Origin: Streptomyces sp. NBC_01497 | GTDB taxonomy: Bacteria > Actinomycetota > Actinomycetes > Streptomycetales > Streptomycetaceae | Direction: 5' to 3' | NCBI RefSeq assembly: GCF_036250695.1 | Contig: NZ_CP109427.1 | Span: 8,246,001 to 8,310,000, forward strand | Length of the DNA: 64,000 nt | In this document: piece after piece, positions 55,494 to 64,000 of the stretch | Layout: each line of letters starts with the position of its first letter | Numbering within the stretch: position 1 is the first letter of the stretch | Made by a program: the position numbers and the translations under genes | Notes under the pieces: generated by a model | What the model was told of the DNA's origin: nothing | What the model saw: only the letters and a program-made list of their open reading frames with translations | The model's database searches: none

Positions 55494-55724
55494 TCCGCGT
55501 CCAAGTCCGCGGCCACCATGCTCACGGTGCAGTACGCCAAGTCCCAGCCGGGCATCAAGTTCAACGCGGTCGAGCCCGGGACGACCGCGACCGACCTGAC
55601 CGCGGCATTCGGAGTCGGAAGGACGGCGGAGGAGAGTGCCAGGGTCGTCGTGCGTCTCGCAACTCTCGACGAGAACGGTCCGACAGGCACTTTCCAGGAC
55701 GAAAACGGGGAGGTGCCCTGGTAG
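55494..55724 (+). pseudogene. C-terminal fragment of an SDR oxidoreductase
   Basis: 77 codons begin exactly at the Ser after the catalytic Tyr of a YSASK motif (SASKSAATMLTVQYAKS), followed by KFNAVEPGTTATDLTAAFG and the end GPTGTFQDENGEVPW. The Tyr codon and everything before it are missing; the IS right end is joined directly to this point. This shows the transposon inserted between TAC and TCC of the SDR gene, and that the left part was later lost. Confidence 0.88.
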
Positions 55725-56037
55725 TTGTGTGGAACGCGACGGGGCGGGCCGAACGGGCCGGCCGTCGACTGTTTCCACCCGCCCCGACGGCACGCGGAAG
55801 TGGCGAGAAGGCGTGCTACGGCACCTTCGCGGCACCGTCCTCCTTGGGGTCTGAACCCGTCATCCCGTCGACCTGCTGCCCGGCCGGTTGGCATCGATCC
55901 TGGATGCCTGCGGGCCTTACCTTCGGGGCACACGCCCAGCCTGCAGCCGTGGCCAGGGGCTGAGTCGCAGCCGGCCCTGCGGAGTCGGCCGTCCCACGGC
56001 CGCAGAGGGCCGTGGGGTGTGCGGTCAGTCCGCCGGA
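55725..56037. other. Intergenic between convergent genes, no gene seen
   Basis: 313 bases between the SDR fragment and the transglycosylase gene. A CACGGCCGCAGAGGGCCGTGG hairpin-like segment at about 55995-56015 could serve as a terminator for the leftward gene. Confidence 0.45.
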
Positions 56038-56640
56038 TCAGTAGGCGGAGTTGACGTTGTCCATCGAGCCGTACTTGTCGGCCGCGTAGTTGGCCGCGGC
56101 GACGATGTTGGCGACGGGGTCGGTGAGGCTGTGCTTGGTGCCCTTGACGTGGTACGTGTCGAAGGTGGGCTGAATGACCTGGAGCAGGCCCTTGGAGGGT
56201 ATGCCGTTGCGCGCGTTCACGTCCCAGTTGTTCTGTGCCTTGGGGTTGCCGCTGGACTCGCGCATGATGTTGCGGTGCAGGCCCTCATAGCTGCCGGGGA
56301 TGTGCTTGACCTTCATGATGGCCAGCGACTCGCGGATCCAGCCGTTGAGGTCGTTGCCGTACTTCTTGCTCTTGACGATCTCGGAGACGGTGTCGGCGCG
56401 CTTGGCGCCGGGGGCCTTCTTCGCCGCTGTGGCGTGGTGGGCGGCCTTCTCGCCGTGGTGCTGGGCGGCAGTGACGGTGGAGACCGACACGGGCGCACTG
56501 TGGGGCGCACTGTGGACGGGCTCGGCGGCGTGGGCCGAGTGCGGGGCCAGGGTCAGTGCGCAGGCAGCGGCGCCGGCGGCCGCGATTCCGGCCACGGAGG
56601 TCTTGCGGACGTTCAGGGCGCGGCGGGTGGTGGCAGTCAT
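56038..56640 (-). CDS. Secreted SLT-type lytic transglycosylase
   Basis: 200-residue secreted wall hydrolase. Signal peptide about 1-39 (TSVAGIAAAGAAACALTLAP..., ending AHA). A His/Ala/Lys-rich linker leads to a C-terminal SLT domain from about 90: LNGWIRESLAIMKVKHIPGSYEGLHRNIMRESSGNPKAQNNWD (catalytic Glu in IMRESSGNP), IPSKGLLQVIQPTFDTYH and PVANIVAAANYAADKYG. This matches actinobacterial SLT proteins acting in growth or spore germination. It has a leader of unknown length on its right side. Confidence 0.92.
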   Translation of the reverse strand: MTATTRRALNVRKTSVAGIAAAGAAACALTLAPHSAHAAEPVHSAPHSAPVSVSTVTAAQHHGEKAAHHATAAKKAPGAKRADTVSEIVKSKKYGNDLNGWIRESLAIMKVKHIPGSYEGLHRNIMRESSGNPKAQNNWDVNARNGIPSKGLLQVIQPTFDTYHVKGTKHSLTDPVANIVAAANYAADKYGSMDNVNSAY

Positions 56641-57960
56641 GGGTGTACCTCTCCATTAGGGGACGTCGTGGGGAGGCCGACAGGGGGGTCGGCGACACGG
56701 GTGAGGCGCTGGGGCCGTGTCTCGTGTCGTGGGGCCGGTGTCTGGATGGCGGGCGATGTGCTCTGCCCGGTCCGGCGCGGCTCCCCGGTACCTCCAACAC
56801 CTTGCGGGAGGGCCCCGGCCGCTGGCAATCATGTGACCTACTACGCCATATAGTGACAAAACGGACATAAGCGTGAGAGGCCTTGCGCCACAGGGGGAAG
56901 GCCGGTCGCGGGCCTACTAGGCACAGTCCTGTGTGACGCGGGCCCTATGCCCGAGCTCACAAGCAACCGGTCCCCCAGCCCCCGGATGTCCACCGCGCGT
57001 CACATCCCGTACACAGCGACGCCGCACCCAAGGGGCGCGTGGGCCGCCTCGGCCACACCCGCGCCGCTGGTGCCGAGGAGGGCCGGGCTCGATCAGGGCG
57101 ATCCCGATGGCGCGCCCGGCTTCGGCGGTGTCCGCATCAGCATGGCGTCGGGTGCCGCAGGTGCCCGCTCGACGGGGATGCGATCAGGCCGGCGCAGATG
57201 GCGTGGCCCGATGCGTCGATGATTGCCGTGCGCACGCTCTCGACGGCCGCCGAGTGGTCGAAGGGACAGGGTGTGCGGATCCCGCGTCACCGCCGTGGAA
57301 CTGCGGCGGCCCGGCGCGGGCCGCACATCCAGCACCCGCGTCATGCCCCTGGGCGAGAAGGTGCTCACCGCGCCTGCCGAGGAGTTATTCGGTCGGTGCG
57401 TCACGGCCCGATCACCCAGTGGTTTCCCTGGGCTTCCCCGCCGGAGTTCGCCAGAGGGGGAGCAGGACAGCGGCGGCCTGCCGAGACACCTGACCTCGGG
57501 CTTGGCAGGTGGCAGGTGGCAGTGGTGACCGCAGCTACCGCTACGAAGGGCGCGGTGGACACCCCGCTCGACTCCGCCTTCCGGGGCGGCGAGTGGGGTG
57601 ACCGCCACAGTGCTGCCCGCATGGCCAGAAAACCCGTGGTCCGAAGAACTCGTGCGCCCGGAGAACTCATGGCCGAAGAACGACGGCCTCGCCTTCGGGT
57701 ACCCCGTCGGGGACCAGCCGTCGTGCGACTACCCGGACCAGGGGCTCCCGTTCGGCCACGGGGCCTTTGGATGTTCCACGAAGCGTCGAAGGCCCGCCGT
57801 GCTCCTCTCGGTCCTCGTCGTGTGCGGCATGTGGGCAGGCCTGGCCTTCGTGTTCGTCACCCGCTTTGCCCTGCCGCACTGCCCTGCGGCTAGTTTGTGT
57901 GCAGGACAGGTACACAAACCCGTGCGTGCACAGGTGCACGGGGACGGGAGGTCGGGAAGA
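56641..57960. other. Long divergent intergenic region
   Basis: 1.32 kb between the transglycosylase and kinase genes. An A/T-richer stretch at 56840-56870 (CATATAGTGACAAAACGG) may hold the transglycosylase promoter, giving a leader of about 200 bases. A reading frame from 57598 joins the kinase in frame but starts with a poorly conserved stretch, so it is not taken as coding. No RNA or other gene could be supported. Confidence 0.45.
57894..57942. promoter_or_regulatory. Two inverted repeats before the kinase start
   Basis: TTTGTGT-N11-ACACAAA (57894-57900, 57912-57918) and CCCGTGC-N10-GCACGGG (57919-57925, 57936-57942) lie directly in front of the ribosome site GGGAGG at 57945-57950. They may be operators or a structured leader. 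Confidence 0.45.
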
Positions 57961-60195
57961 GTGTCGCTGCGCGGAGGTGATCCAGCCGAGATCGGCGGCT
58001 ATCCGCTTGAGGCGCGGCTCGGCTCGGGTGGCATGGGCACGGTCTTTCTGGCCCGGACGAGTTCGGGGAGACCTGTTGCCATCAAACTGATCCACCAGCA
58101 GTTCGCGGGGGACGACGAGTTCCGGATCCGTTTCCGGCAGGAGGTGGCGGCGGCGAGGCAGGTGAGCGGCGCGTTCACCGCCGCCGTGGTCGACGCTGCC
58201 CCCGAGGCCGAGCAGCCGTGGATGGCGACGACCTATATCGAGGGGGACACGCTCGCCCAGCACCTCGCCGCGAGGGGCCCGCTGGGCGGAGCGGAGCTGA
58301 GGAGGCTCGCCATCGGGCTGGCGGAGGCGCTGCGCGACATCCACCGGGTGGGGGTGGTCCACCGTGACCTGAAGCCCTCGAACGTCGTGCTCTCGGCCGA
58401 GGGCCCGCGCGTCATCGACTTCGGCATCTCGCGCGCCGTGGACCAGCAGACGCTGACGATGACGGGGCGGGTCATCGGTACGCCGCCCTTCATGTCGCCG
58501 GAGCAGTTGCAGGCGCCGCGTGGTGTGGGGCCGCGCTCCGATGTCTTCTCGCTGGGGACGCTGCTGGTGTACGCGGCGACGGGCCATGGACCCTTCGACG
58601 CGGACAGCCCCTACATGACGGCGTATCAGGTGGTGCACGAGGAGCCGACGCTGGGTGCCGTCCCGGCGGTCCTGCGGGCAGTCGTCGAGTCGTGCCTGGA
58701 CAAGGAGCCGACGGGGCGCCCCTCGGCGGACGAACTCCTCGTGCTGCTGCGAGACCTGCCGGCCGACCTCGGCGGGAGCGACACGAGCGGAGCCGGCGCG
58801 GGCCGCACCCGCGACATGATCACCCAGCACGACATCGCGACGCCGCCCATCTCGGCGCCGATCGCTCCGGTAGACCGAGGCACCGGGGCCACCGGCACCG
58901 CCATCGGCCGCCGTCTGCACGGCCGATGGCGTCCCGTGCTCGCGGTCGTGGTCGCGGTGGCAGCGATCGGCGGGGGAGTCGCCGTGCTGAAGGCAGGCGG
59001 CTTCGGGGGGAACAGCGGCGGCGACAGGGACAACAACGTCGCGCCGTCGGGCGCCGCACTTCCGGACGGCTTCGAGCCGTGGCGCAAGACCGTGCCGGGC
59101 GGTCAGGAGGACATCCCCGACGAACTGCGCTGCCTCGCGCACGGCGACGCGCTGTTCTGCGGGGGCGGCGGTGTCGTCGCGACCCGCATCCGGGCGGTGG
59201 ACGGTTCGCGGGTGTGGACGGTGAAGAGCCCGGGCGTCCCCGTCCAGGGTGTGCACCTGGTGGGCGCCACCGGCGATACGGTGCTCGGATACCGCTTCGC
59301 CGCCCAGGACGACCCGCAGGACCCTGCCAGCGAGGTGGTGGCCATGGACGCCGACAGTGGCCGGGAACTGTGGTCCGTGCCGTCCGGCGCCCAGTCGGAG
59401 GCCGTCACGGGCCGGTCCCAGGACGCCCTCGTGGTCGGTTCCACCGTCGTGACGGTCGACGCTTCGAACTCCCGCTTCGAGGACCGGGACGCGCACAGCG
59501 GTGACGTCAGGTGGGCGACGTCGTTCCCCGCGGGTACGCAGTGTGCTCCCGTGCCGGTGGGCCCACAGCTCTTCGCGATGTGCGCGACGGATGCGGAGGT
59601 GGATGCCTCGGAGGTGCGCCATTCCACCCTGTACCCCGTCGACCGTGCCTCGGGGTCGCTGGGCAGGCCCGTCGCGGTCAATGGGCCCGCCGCCGTGCCG
59701 ATGGGGGTCGCCGACGGCAAACTCGTACTGCTTCAGGGGCACATGGACGGGACGGCGCTGGCGGGCTACGACGGGGTGGCGCGGGTCGACCCGGCCTCAG
59801 GCAAGGTCACGTACTCCCGACTGGGCAGGACGTACGAGGGGACGCCCGGTATGGCGGGCGGCATCGTCTACATGAGCGGGCAGACCGGTCTCATCACCGC
59901 GTTCGACCCAGCGACCGGCCGGAAGAAGTGGTCGCGGCAGACAAGCGTCGAGGGCGCGTCGGGCCCCGTCGCGGGAGCCGACGCGCTGTATTTCAGCTCG
60001 GCCACCGGCCGGGTGGTCGCGCTGTCGCCCCACGATGGCAAACCCCTGTGGACCACGAACCCACAGGCCGATGGTTTGACGGGTGACCAGGGCGCGAGCC
60101 CGCGTGTGACCGTTGTGGGGCGTGAGGTCGTCGTGGCCGCGACCCAGAACACGCTCTTCGCCTTCGACGCGCGGAAGCCGCCGAAGGCGGGCTGA
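57961..60195 (+). CDS. Ser/Thr protein kinase with PQQ-type beta-propeller
   Basis: 744-residue membrane kinase. Residues 1-275 are a Hanks-type kinase: LGSGGMGTVFLA (glycine loop), VAIKL (Lys), VVHRDLKPSNVVL near 133-143, DFGIS near 153 and GTPPFMSPEQL. A Pro/Thr-rich stretch and one transmembrane helix at about 322-342 (VLAVVVAVAAIGGGVAVL) lead to an outer PQQ-like propeller of about 360 residues (GSRVWTVKSP, SGRELWSVPS, ATGRKKWSRQTS, DGKPLWTTN repeats). The propeller probably senses an extracellular signal. The GTG at 57961 was chosen because kinases of this type start right before GGDPAEIGGYPLEARLG. Confidence 0.93.
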   Translation: MSLRGGDPAEIGGYPLEARLGSGGMGTVFLARTSSGRPVAIKLIHQQFAGDDEFRIRFRQEVAAARQVSGAFTAAVVDAAPEAEQPWMATTYIEGDTLAQHLAARGPLGGAELRRLAIGLAEALRDIHRVGVVHRDLKPSNVVLSAEGPRVIDFGISRAVDQQTLTMTGRVIGTPPFMSPEQLQAPRGVGPRSDVFSLGTLLVYAATGHGPFDADSPYMTAYQVVHEEPTLGAVPAVLRAVVESCLDKEPTGRPSADELLVLLRDLPADLGGSDTSGAGAGRTRDMITQHDIATPPISAPIAPVDRGTGATGTAIGRRLHGRWRPVLAVVVAVAAIGGGVAVLKAGGFGGNSGGDRDNNVAPSGAALPDGFEPWRKTVPGGQEDIPDELRCLAHGDALFCGGGGVVATRIRAVDGSRVWTVKSPGVPVQGVHLVGATGDTVLGYRFAAQDDPQDPASEVVAMDADSGRELWSVPSGAQSEAVTGRSQDALVVGSTVVTVDASNSRFEDRDAHSGDVRWATSFPAGTQCAPVPVGPQLFAMCATDAEVDASEVRHSTLYPVDRASGSLGRPVAVNGPAAVPMGVADGKLVLLQGHMDGTALAGYDGVARVDPASGKVTYSRLGRTYEGTPGMAGGIVYMSGQTGLITAFDPATGRKKWSRQTSVEGASGPVAGADALYFSSATGRVVALSPHDGKPLWTTNPQADGLTGDQGASPRVTVVGREVVVAATQNTLFAFDARKPPKAG

Positions 60196-60209
60196 CCCCG
60201 GCGGCACCG

Positions 60210-60250
60210 GCCGCAGGTGGTGTCTCCCTGCGGGGTACGCCACCTGCGGC
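60210..60250 (+). terminator. Hairpin terminator of the kinase gene
   Basis: GCCGCAGGTGG (60210-60220) pairs perfectly with CCACCTGCGGC (60240-60250) around a 19-base loop, 15 bases past the stop. Confidence 0.7.
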
Positions 60251-60350
60251 GAAGGCCAGGGGCAGACACATCGGTGTCCCCATAGCCCGTAGAGGAATCG
60301 AGCCGATGGCGCCGTGACCGATGCGGGTGGGGGTGATCGACCGCAGGATG

Positions 60351-60398
60351 TCCCGGCTCCCGGCTCCCGGCTCCCGGCTCCCGGCTCCCGGTCCCGGC
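60351..60398. repeat. Heptamer tandem repeat TCCCGGC
   Basis: Five exact TCCCGGC units (60351-60385), then a six-base TCCCGG (60386-60391) and one more TCCCGGC (60392-60398). Non-coding region, period seven like the block at 23315. Confidence 0.95.
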
Positions 60399-60727
60399 TA
60401 TCGCGGCCCGGACCACCGCCCCGAGCGCACACCGGGCAACTACCCGGCTCCTCGGACTCGCAGCCACTCTCTGCTTCTACGAACGACTCCTCAGGGTGAA
60501 GGGACCGACAGGCAGGCCGGGTTCGCCCGTGCCGAGAGGGCGGCCTGATCGAGGGCCCCGGGGTGCCTGGAGCGGCCACGTCAGCCCGGCCGCACGCGCC
60601 CGCCGCCCCCGGGTTCGTACGGCGCCACTCGCTTGTGCGTGGAGCGTGTTGTGGAGGGTAGCCGGGCGGCAGACGCTGATTGGCCGTAGCCGGCGAACCG
60701 GACACGGCCCCGAGGAGAGGTCCGCCC

Positions 60728-61159
60728 GTGTCGTCGTCCTTGATGGAATCCGTGGATGTGCAGGTCCCCGTATCGGTGAGCTGGAGCCTGTGGAGCGATG
60801 TGACAAGCTGGCCGCGCTTCCTGCACCACGTGGAGCGTGTCGATCGCATCGACGACCGTCACTTCGCGTGGAAACTCTCCCTGCCGGGTGCCGACAAGAT
60901 GTTCGTGGCCGAGCTCACCGAGGTGGTTCGCGAGGACCGGATCGCGTGGCGGACAACGGAGGGGGTACACCACGCGGGCGTGGTGACCTTCCATCGGATC
61001 AGTGACACGGCGAGCCGGGTGGCACTGCAGATCGAGTACGACCCGCATGGTTTCATCGAGCACTTGGGGGCGCTGACCAACCTCGACTCGACTCTCGCCA
61101 ACTACGACCTCGGGCAGTTCCAGCAGTTGGCCGACGAGACGGCGGCGCGCGGCCGTTGA
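60728..61159 (+). CDS. SRPBCC-family (START/Bet v1-like) protein
   Basis: 143-residue lipid- or polyketide-binding fold protein. SVDVQVPVSVSWSLWSDVTSWPRFLHHVERVDRIDD (seen as VSVSWSLWSDVTSWPRF), WKLSLPGADKMFVAELTEVVREDRIAWRT and VALQIEYDPHGFIEHLGAL are typical of the polyketide cyclase/dehydrase-like SRPBCC family. The GTG at 60728 has GAGAGG 7 bases upstream. Such proteins are common stress or polyketide accessory proteins; ligand unknown. Confidence 0.88.
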   Translation: MSSSLMESVDVQVPVSVSWSLWSDVTSWPRFLHHVERVDRIDDRHFAWKLSLPGADKMFVAELTEVVREDRIAWRTTEGVHHAGVVTFHRISDTASRVALQIEYDPHGFIEHLGALTNLDSTLANYDLGQFQQLADETAARGR

Positions 61160-62270
61160 CCTCTGCCGCGACTGATGGCTGAGCCGGGTGCCTGGCGACC
61201 AGCCGCAACAGTGCTTCCTCTGCCTGCTGCGTCAGCGCAGTCACTCGCCGGCGGAGGCGAGAGCTTTTCCAGCGTGCCGCAACGAGCCCCCGCGGTCACC
61301 GGGAGTGCGGCGGTCGACTGCGGGGGCTCAGTCGGCGTCCGACGCTCACCTTACGAGCGGCGTCCTTCCAGTGGATTGCGGCTGGAGGGCGCCGCTTTCG
61401 CCGTGGAGGGCGACGGCTGGCCGCACCCGCGAGGAGAGCAGTGAGGCGTGTCGCTGCGAGCCGCCGGCAGCGAGGCGATGGGCCGCTCTGCCGGACGGAT
61501 GACTCGCCAACGGGGGAGGCCTGGCCCGCCGGGCGCCGGCAAGGCGGAGAGCACGCACGGGCGCGGCCCCAGGCCGATTCCGGTCCGCAGAGACGTGGGC
61601 GTGGAGATCGATGTCCAGTGGGGCGGCGGGATGTCAGCGCAACGCGATCCGGATCGTAGTGGAGCCGGCGGGGTCGTGGGTGCGCACGGTGTATCACGGC
61701 CCGTCGACGTCGCGCGGCCTGTGATCCGTTGACTGCTCCGTTTCTGGGGGTTTGTTGGTGGATCCGCTCCGGACGCTGAACGTGCCGCGCCCTGCGGGCG
61801 GGCGCGTCGTGATGGACCTCGGGCCTCGCTGGGCGCCCCCCGGAGAGCGTCACGGAGCCCTGGGCGTCGTCGTGCCCTTGTGGGCCCCGGACGGGGAGTC
61901 GCGCGAGAGCGTCGCGGGGACGGGACGCTGCGAAGGCAGAGCCGGTCGGGGCGAGGGGGCAGCAGGCCTGGGGCGGCGGAGACCGACGCCGCGGCCGGCA
62001 GGGGTGGCAGTCGCTGCGAGCAGCACGGCGGAGTCGGCCGCGTGCCCCGTGCCGGAGCGAGGGGACAGCCGCGTAGGCCGGCGCCATTGCGTCCCCCGAC
62101 CGTGTGCGCGATCAGCGGCGCGCGCTCGGGACGCTGGAGCCGCCAGTCCAGGCAGCCGGGGCCGTAACCACGAGCTTCTGCCCACGCTGTAGCTCTCCGA
62201 CCGTGGTCGACGAGCCGACAGCCGTCCCCTGTGCGGTTGGTGGTGAACCGTCAGGCCCCTCCGTTGCTAA
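61160..62270. other. Long intergenic region, no gene called
   Basis: 1.1 kb. Frames longer than 100 codons exist on both strands but are Arg/Gly/Pro-rich with no recognised domain and poor codon bias. No RNA seen. Codes for nothing I can support. Confidence 0.45.
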
Positions 62271-62299
62271 TTGACTGATCAATCAACTCTGAGCATAAT
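62271..62299 (+). promoter_or_regulatory. Promoter overlapping a palindromic operator
   Basis: TTGACT (62271-62276) and CATAAT (62294-62299) form a consensus-like -35/-10 pair with a 17-base spacer. TTGACTGATCAATCAA (62271-62286) is a near-perfect 16-bp palindrome (14 of 16) centred on TGATCA and overlaps the -35, as expected for repressor control. It lies about 175 bases before the monooxygenase start. Confidence 0.75.
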
Positions 62300-62473
62300 C
62301 ATCCCGGACCGGCCCCCGACATCGGCCACGGCTGCACACAGAGACCTCCAGGCGTGAGCGGCGCGTGAGCGATCGCGCCGGGTTCGTCATGTCGCGTGAG
62401 CCGGACTCGGCTGCGTGAAAGCGGGCTCTGCCCATCTCCTTCTACGGCGACCTCGCCACAATGCGGAAGAGGC

Positions 62474-64000
62474 ATGAAAGTGTCCCAGGAAATCGATGCA
62501 CACGTTCCCGTCCTGATAGTTGGTGGCGGCGGAGCCGGCCTCACCTCGTCGATCCTGCTGTCGAGACTCGGCGTCCCTTCGCTCCTCGTCACCCGCCAGC
62601 CGACCACGACACGGCTGCCACGCGGTCACATCCTCAATCAGCGTTCTATGGAAATCCTGACCGACACGGGCGTCTCTGCCGACATCAGGGCGAAGAGCAC
62701 GCCTCCGCAGAACATGAGGGGTGTTGCCTGGTACTCGGGACTTTCCGGCGAAGGGCCCAAGGACGCGCACGGCCGCCGTCTGGGCTTCGTCGAGGGATGG
62801 GGCGCGGGCTACACGGACCCGGACTACGTCGCGGCGAGCCCGGAGGCCGCCACCAATCTCTCGTTGCTGCGCTCGGAGCCGATTCTCAAGGCGCACGCCG
62901 AGAGTCACCCCCTGGCGACGATCCGGTTCCATCACGAACTGGTCGATCTGGAACAGGACGCCGACGGGGTGACCTCCACCATCCTGGACCGCGGCACCGG
63001 AGAGACCTACCGGGTGCGGTCCTCCTACGTCCTGGGTGCTGACGCCGGACGCACGGTGGGCGACCTCGCCGGCGTGAAGGTGACCATGCATGACACTTTC
63101 CGAAAGCTGATAAGCCTTTACCTGTCTGCGGACCTGTCGCGCCAGCTGCCCAGCGACGATTCCATTCTTACCTGGGTGTTCAATCCCGACTTCCCGGAGC
63201 ACCTGGACTACGGTGCCGTGCTGGTGCCGCAGGGCCCGGATCACTGGGGTCGGAACTCAGAGGAGTGGCTGCTCGCCGTGTCCAGGCCCGACCTGGACGA
63301 GTCACAGCCCGAGAAGATGCTGCGCTGGGCCAGCGAGGCACTGGGCATTCCCGACCTCAAGGCGGACGTTCTCGGTGTGAGTGAGTGGTACCTGGAGCGC
63401 TTCCTGATCGACGATTTCCGGGCCGGGCGGGTATTCCTGTTGGGCGACGCCGCACATCGTCTCCCCCCGTCCGGAGGGCTGGGCCTCAACAGCGCGATCC
63501 AGGATGCCTACAACCTGTGCTGGAAGCTCGCCGCCGTGCTGGCGGGGCGAGCCGGAGACGCCCTGCTGGACACGTACAGCGCCGAGCGCCGACCGGTGAA
63601 CCTGAACAACATCGAATGCTCGATCAAGGCCGTCAGCGGCCAGGGGTCGATGGCCTCGGCGCTGGGACTGTCGACGGACAAGAGCGCCGAGGAGAACTGG
63701 ACGGAGCTGAGCCGGTTCTGGGAGGACTCTCTTCCAGGCGCCGCCGAGCGGCGGCACGAGTTCAACGAGTGGCTCGCCGCAAGCACGCTCGAGTACCACC
63801 AGCACAACGTCGACTTCGGCTACACCTACGACTCCACCGCGGTCGTCGGTGACGGATCCCCGGCGCCCGTCTCCCCTGACGAGATCCGCCTGTACCAGCC
63901 CAGCACCAGGCCCGGTCATCCGCTGCCGCACGCGTGGGTGGAACGCAGCAACGAGCGCCTGGCACTGCGCTCACTGGTTCACGACGGACACTTCGCGCTG
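62474..64000 (+). CDS. FAD-dependent aromatic monooxygenase, 3' end outside window
   Basis: At least 509 residues of a class A flavoprotein hydroxylase (PheA/TfdB-like). FAD binding: VPVLIVGGGGAGLTSSILLSRLG near residue 12-33, the DG-like SSYVLGADAGRTVGDLAG and the GD motif VFLLGDAAHRLPPSGGLGLNSAIQDAYNLCWKL (seen as LLGDAAHRLPPSGG, GLNSAIQDA). LDTYSAERRPVN follows. The C-terminal thioredoxin-like part is cut by the window edge. GGAAGAGG is close before the ATG. It probably hydroxylates a phenol or polyketide, under the promoter/operator at 62271. Confidence 0.92.
   Translation, partial: MKVSQEIDAHVPVLIVGGGGAGLTSSILLSRLGVPSLLVTRQPTTTRLPRGHILNQRSMEILTDTGVSADIRAKSTPPQNMRGVAWYSGLSGEGPKDAHGRRLGFVEGWGAGYTDPDYVAASPEAATNLSLLRSEPILKAHAESHPLATIRFHHELVDLEQDADGVTSTILDRGTGETYRVRSSYVLGADAGRTVGDLAGVKVTMHDTFRKLISLYLSADLSRQLPSDDSILTWVFNPDFPEHLDYGAVLVPQGPDHWGRNSEEWLLAVSRPDLDESQPEKMLRWASEALGIPDLKADVLGVSEWYLERFLIDDFRAGRVFLLGDAAHRLPPSGGLGLNSAIQDAYNLCWKLAAVLAGRAGDALLDTYSAERRPVNLNNIECSIKAVSGQGSMASALGLSTDKSAEENWTELSRFWEDSLPGAAERRHEFNEWLAASTLEYHQHNVDFGYTYDSTAVVGDGSPAPVSPDEIRLYQPSTRPGHPLPHAWVERSNERLALRSLVHDGHFAL

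Noticed and set aside
56641..56860. Possible c-di-AMP (ydaO-type) riboswitch before the transglycosylase gene
   Set aside because: Streptomyces wall hydrolase genes often have one and a GGTACCGGGGAGCC-like segment is present on the minus strand, but the GGGGTGAA-type conserved block could not be found.
57598..57960. N-terminal extension of the kinase with a hydrophobic helix
   Set aside because: The homologous kinase start is at 57961 with a ribosome site; the extension is unlike family members.
57667..59742. 691-codon leftward frame
   Set aside because: It mirrors the Ser/Thr kinase; low-complexity Arg/His-rich translation.

Overview
The window looks like chromosomal DNA of a Streptomyces species. 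G+C is very high throughout with strong G/C bias at third codon positions, starts are often GTG with GGAGG-type ribosome sites, and several families are typical of the genus: a short chaplin, a spore-associated protein, a DUF574-type methyltransferase, a PQQ-propeller Ser/Thr kinase and the vdcBCD hydroxyarylate decarboxylase set. The mixture of small regulator-enzyme modules, decayed genes and tandem repeats suggests an accessory region (chromosome arm) rather than a core region; that is inference.

Left part (1-16989). A caspase / STAND-ATPase / WD40 protein runs off the left edge and is translationally coupled to an EACC1-type partner, a predicted NTP-dependent biological conflict system. 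Next come a CBM6 fragment, two regulator-enzyme modules each with an HxlR regulator divergent from a quinone-oxidoreductase gene (the second enzyme gene is frameshifted), a DUF488 protein, an SDR and a membrane PP2C phosphatase. A complete vdcB-vdcC-vdcD operon with a divergent AraC regulator follows, then a TetR/hydrolase/SGNH module with a clear operator.

Middle (16990-45466). Two GNAT acetyltransferases, a DUF574 methyltransferase, a membrane-anchored Mrr-like nuclease, an SDR, the proton-translocating transhydrogenase pair pntA-pntB, a chaplin with a strong terminator, a secreted M64 metallopeptidase, a spore-associated protein, an XRE/MLTR regulator with an SDR, an initiator tRNA-Met, an ABM-SDR-SDR run with a LysR regulator, a natural MFS-isochorismatase-like fusion divergent from a MarR regulator, a decayed NAD(P)-binding gene, and a small secreted protein.

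Right part (45467-64000). A six-bladed tectonin-like propeller, a proline iminopeptidase-type hydrolase, a DUF2236 protein, a stand-alone OLD-type TOPRIM protein, a YcaO enzyme preceded by a 50-residue peptide (a minimal RiPP candidate), a PCD-VOC fusion, and an insertion scar in which a frameshifted comB gene is joined in frame to an N-terminally truncated TnpB, followed by the IS right end and the C-terminal third of an SDR. Then a secreted lytic transglycosylase, a PQQ-propeller kinase, an SRPBCC protein, and an FAD monooxygenase running off the right edge behind a promoter that overlaps a palindrome.

The strongest candidates for something new are the caspase/EACC1 pair at the left edge, the YcaO plus 50-residue peptide at 50586-52134, and the comB-tnpB-SDR scar at 53885-55724. 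No database search was possible; family names rest on motif recognition.
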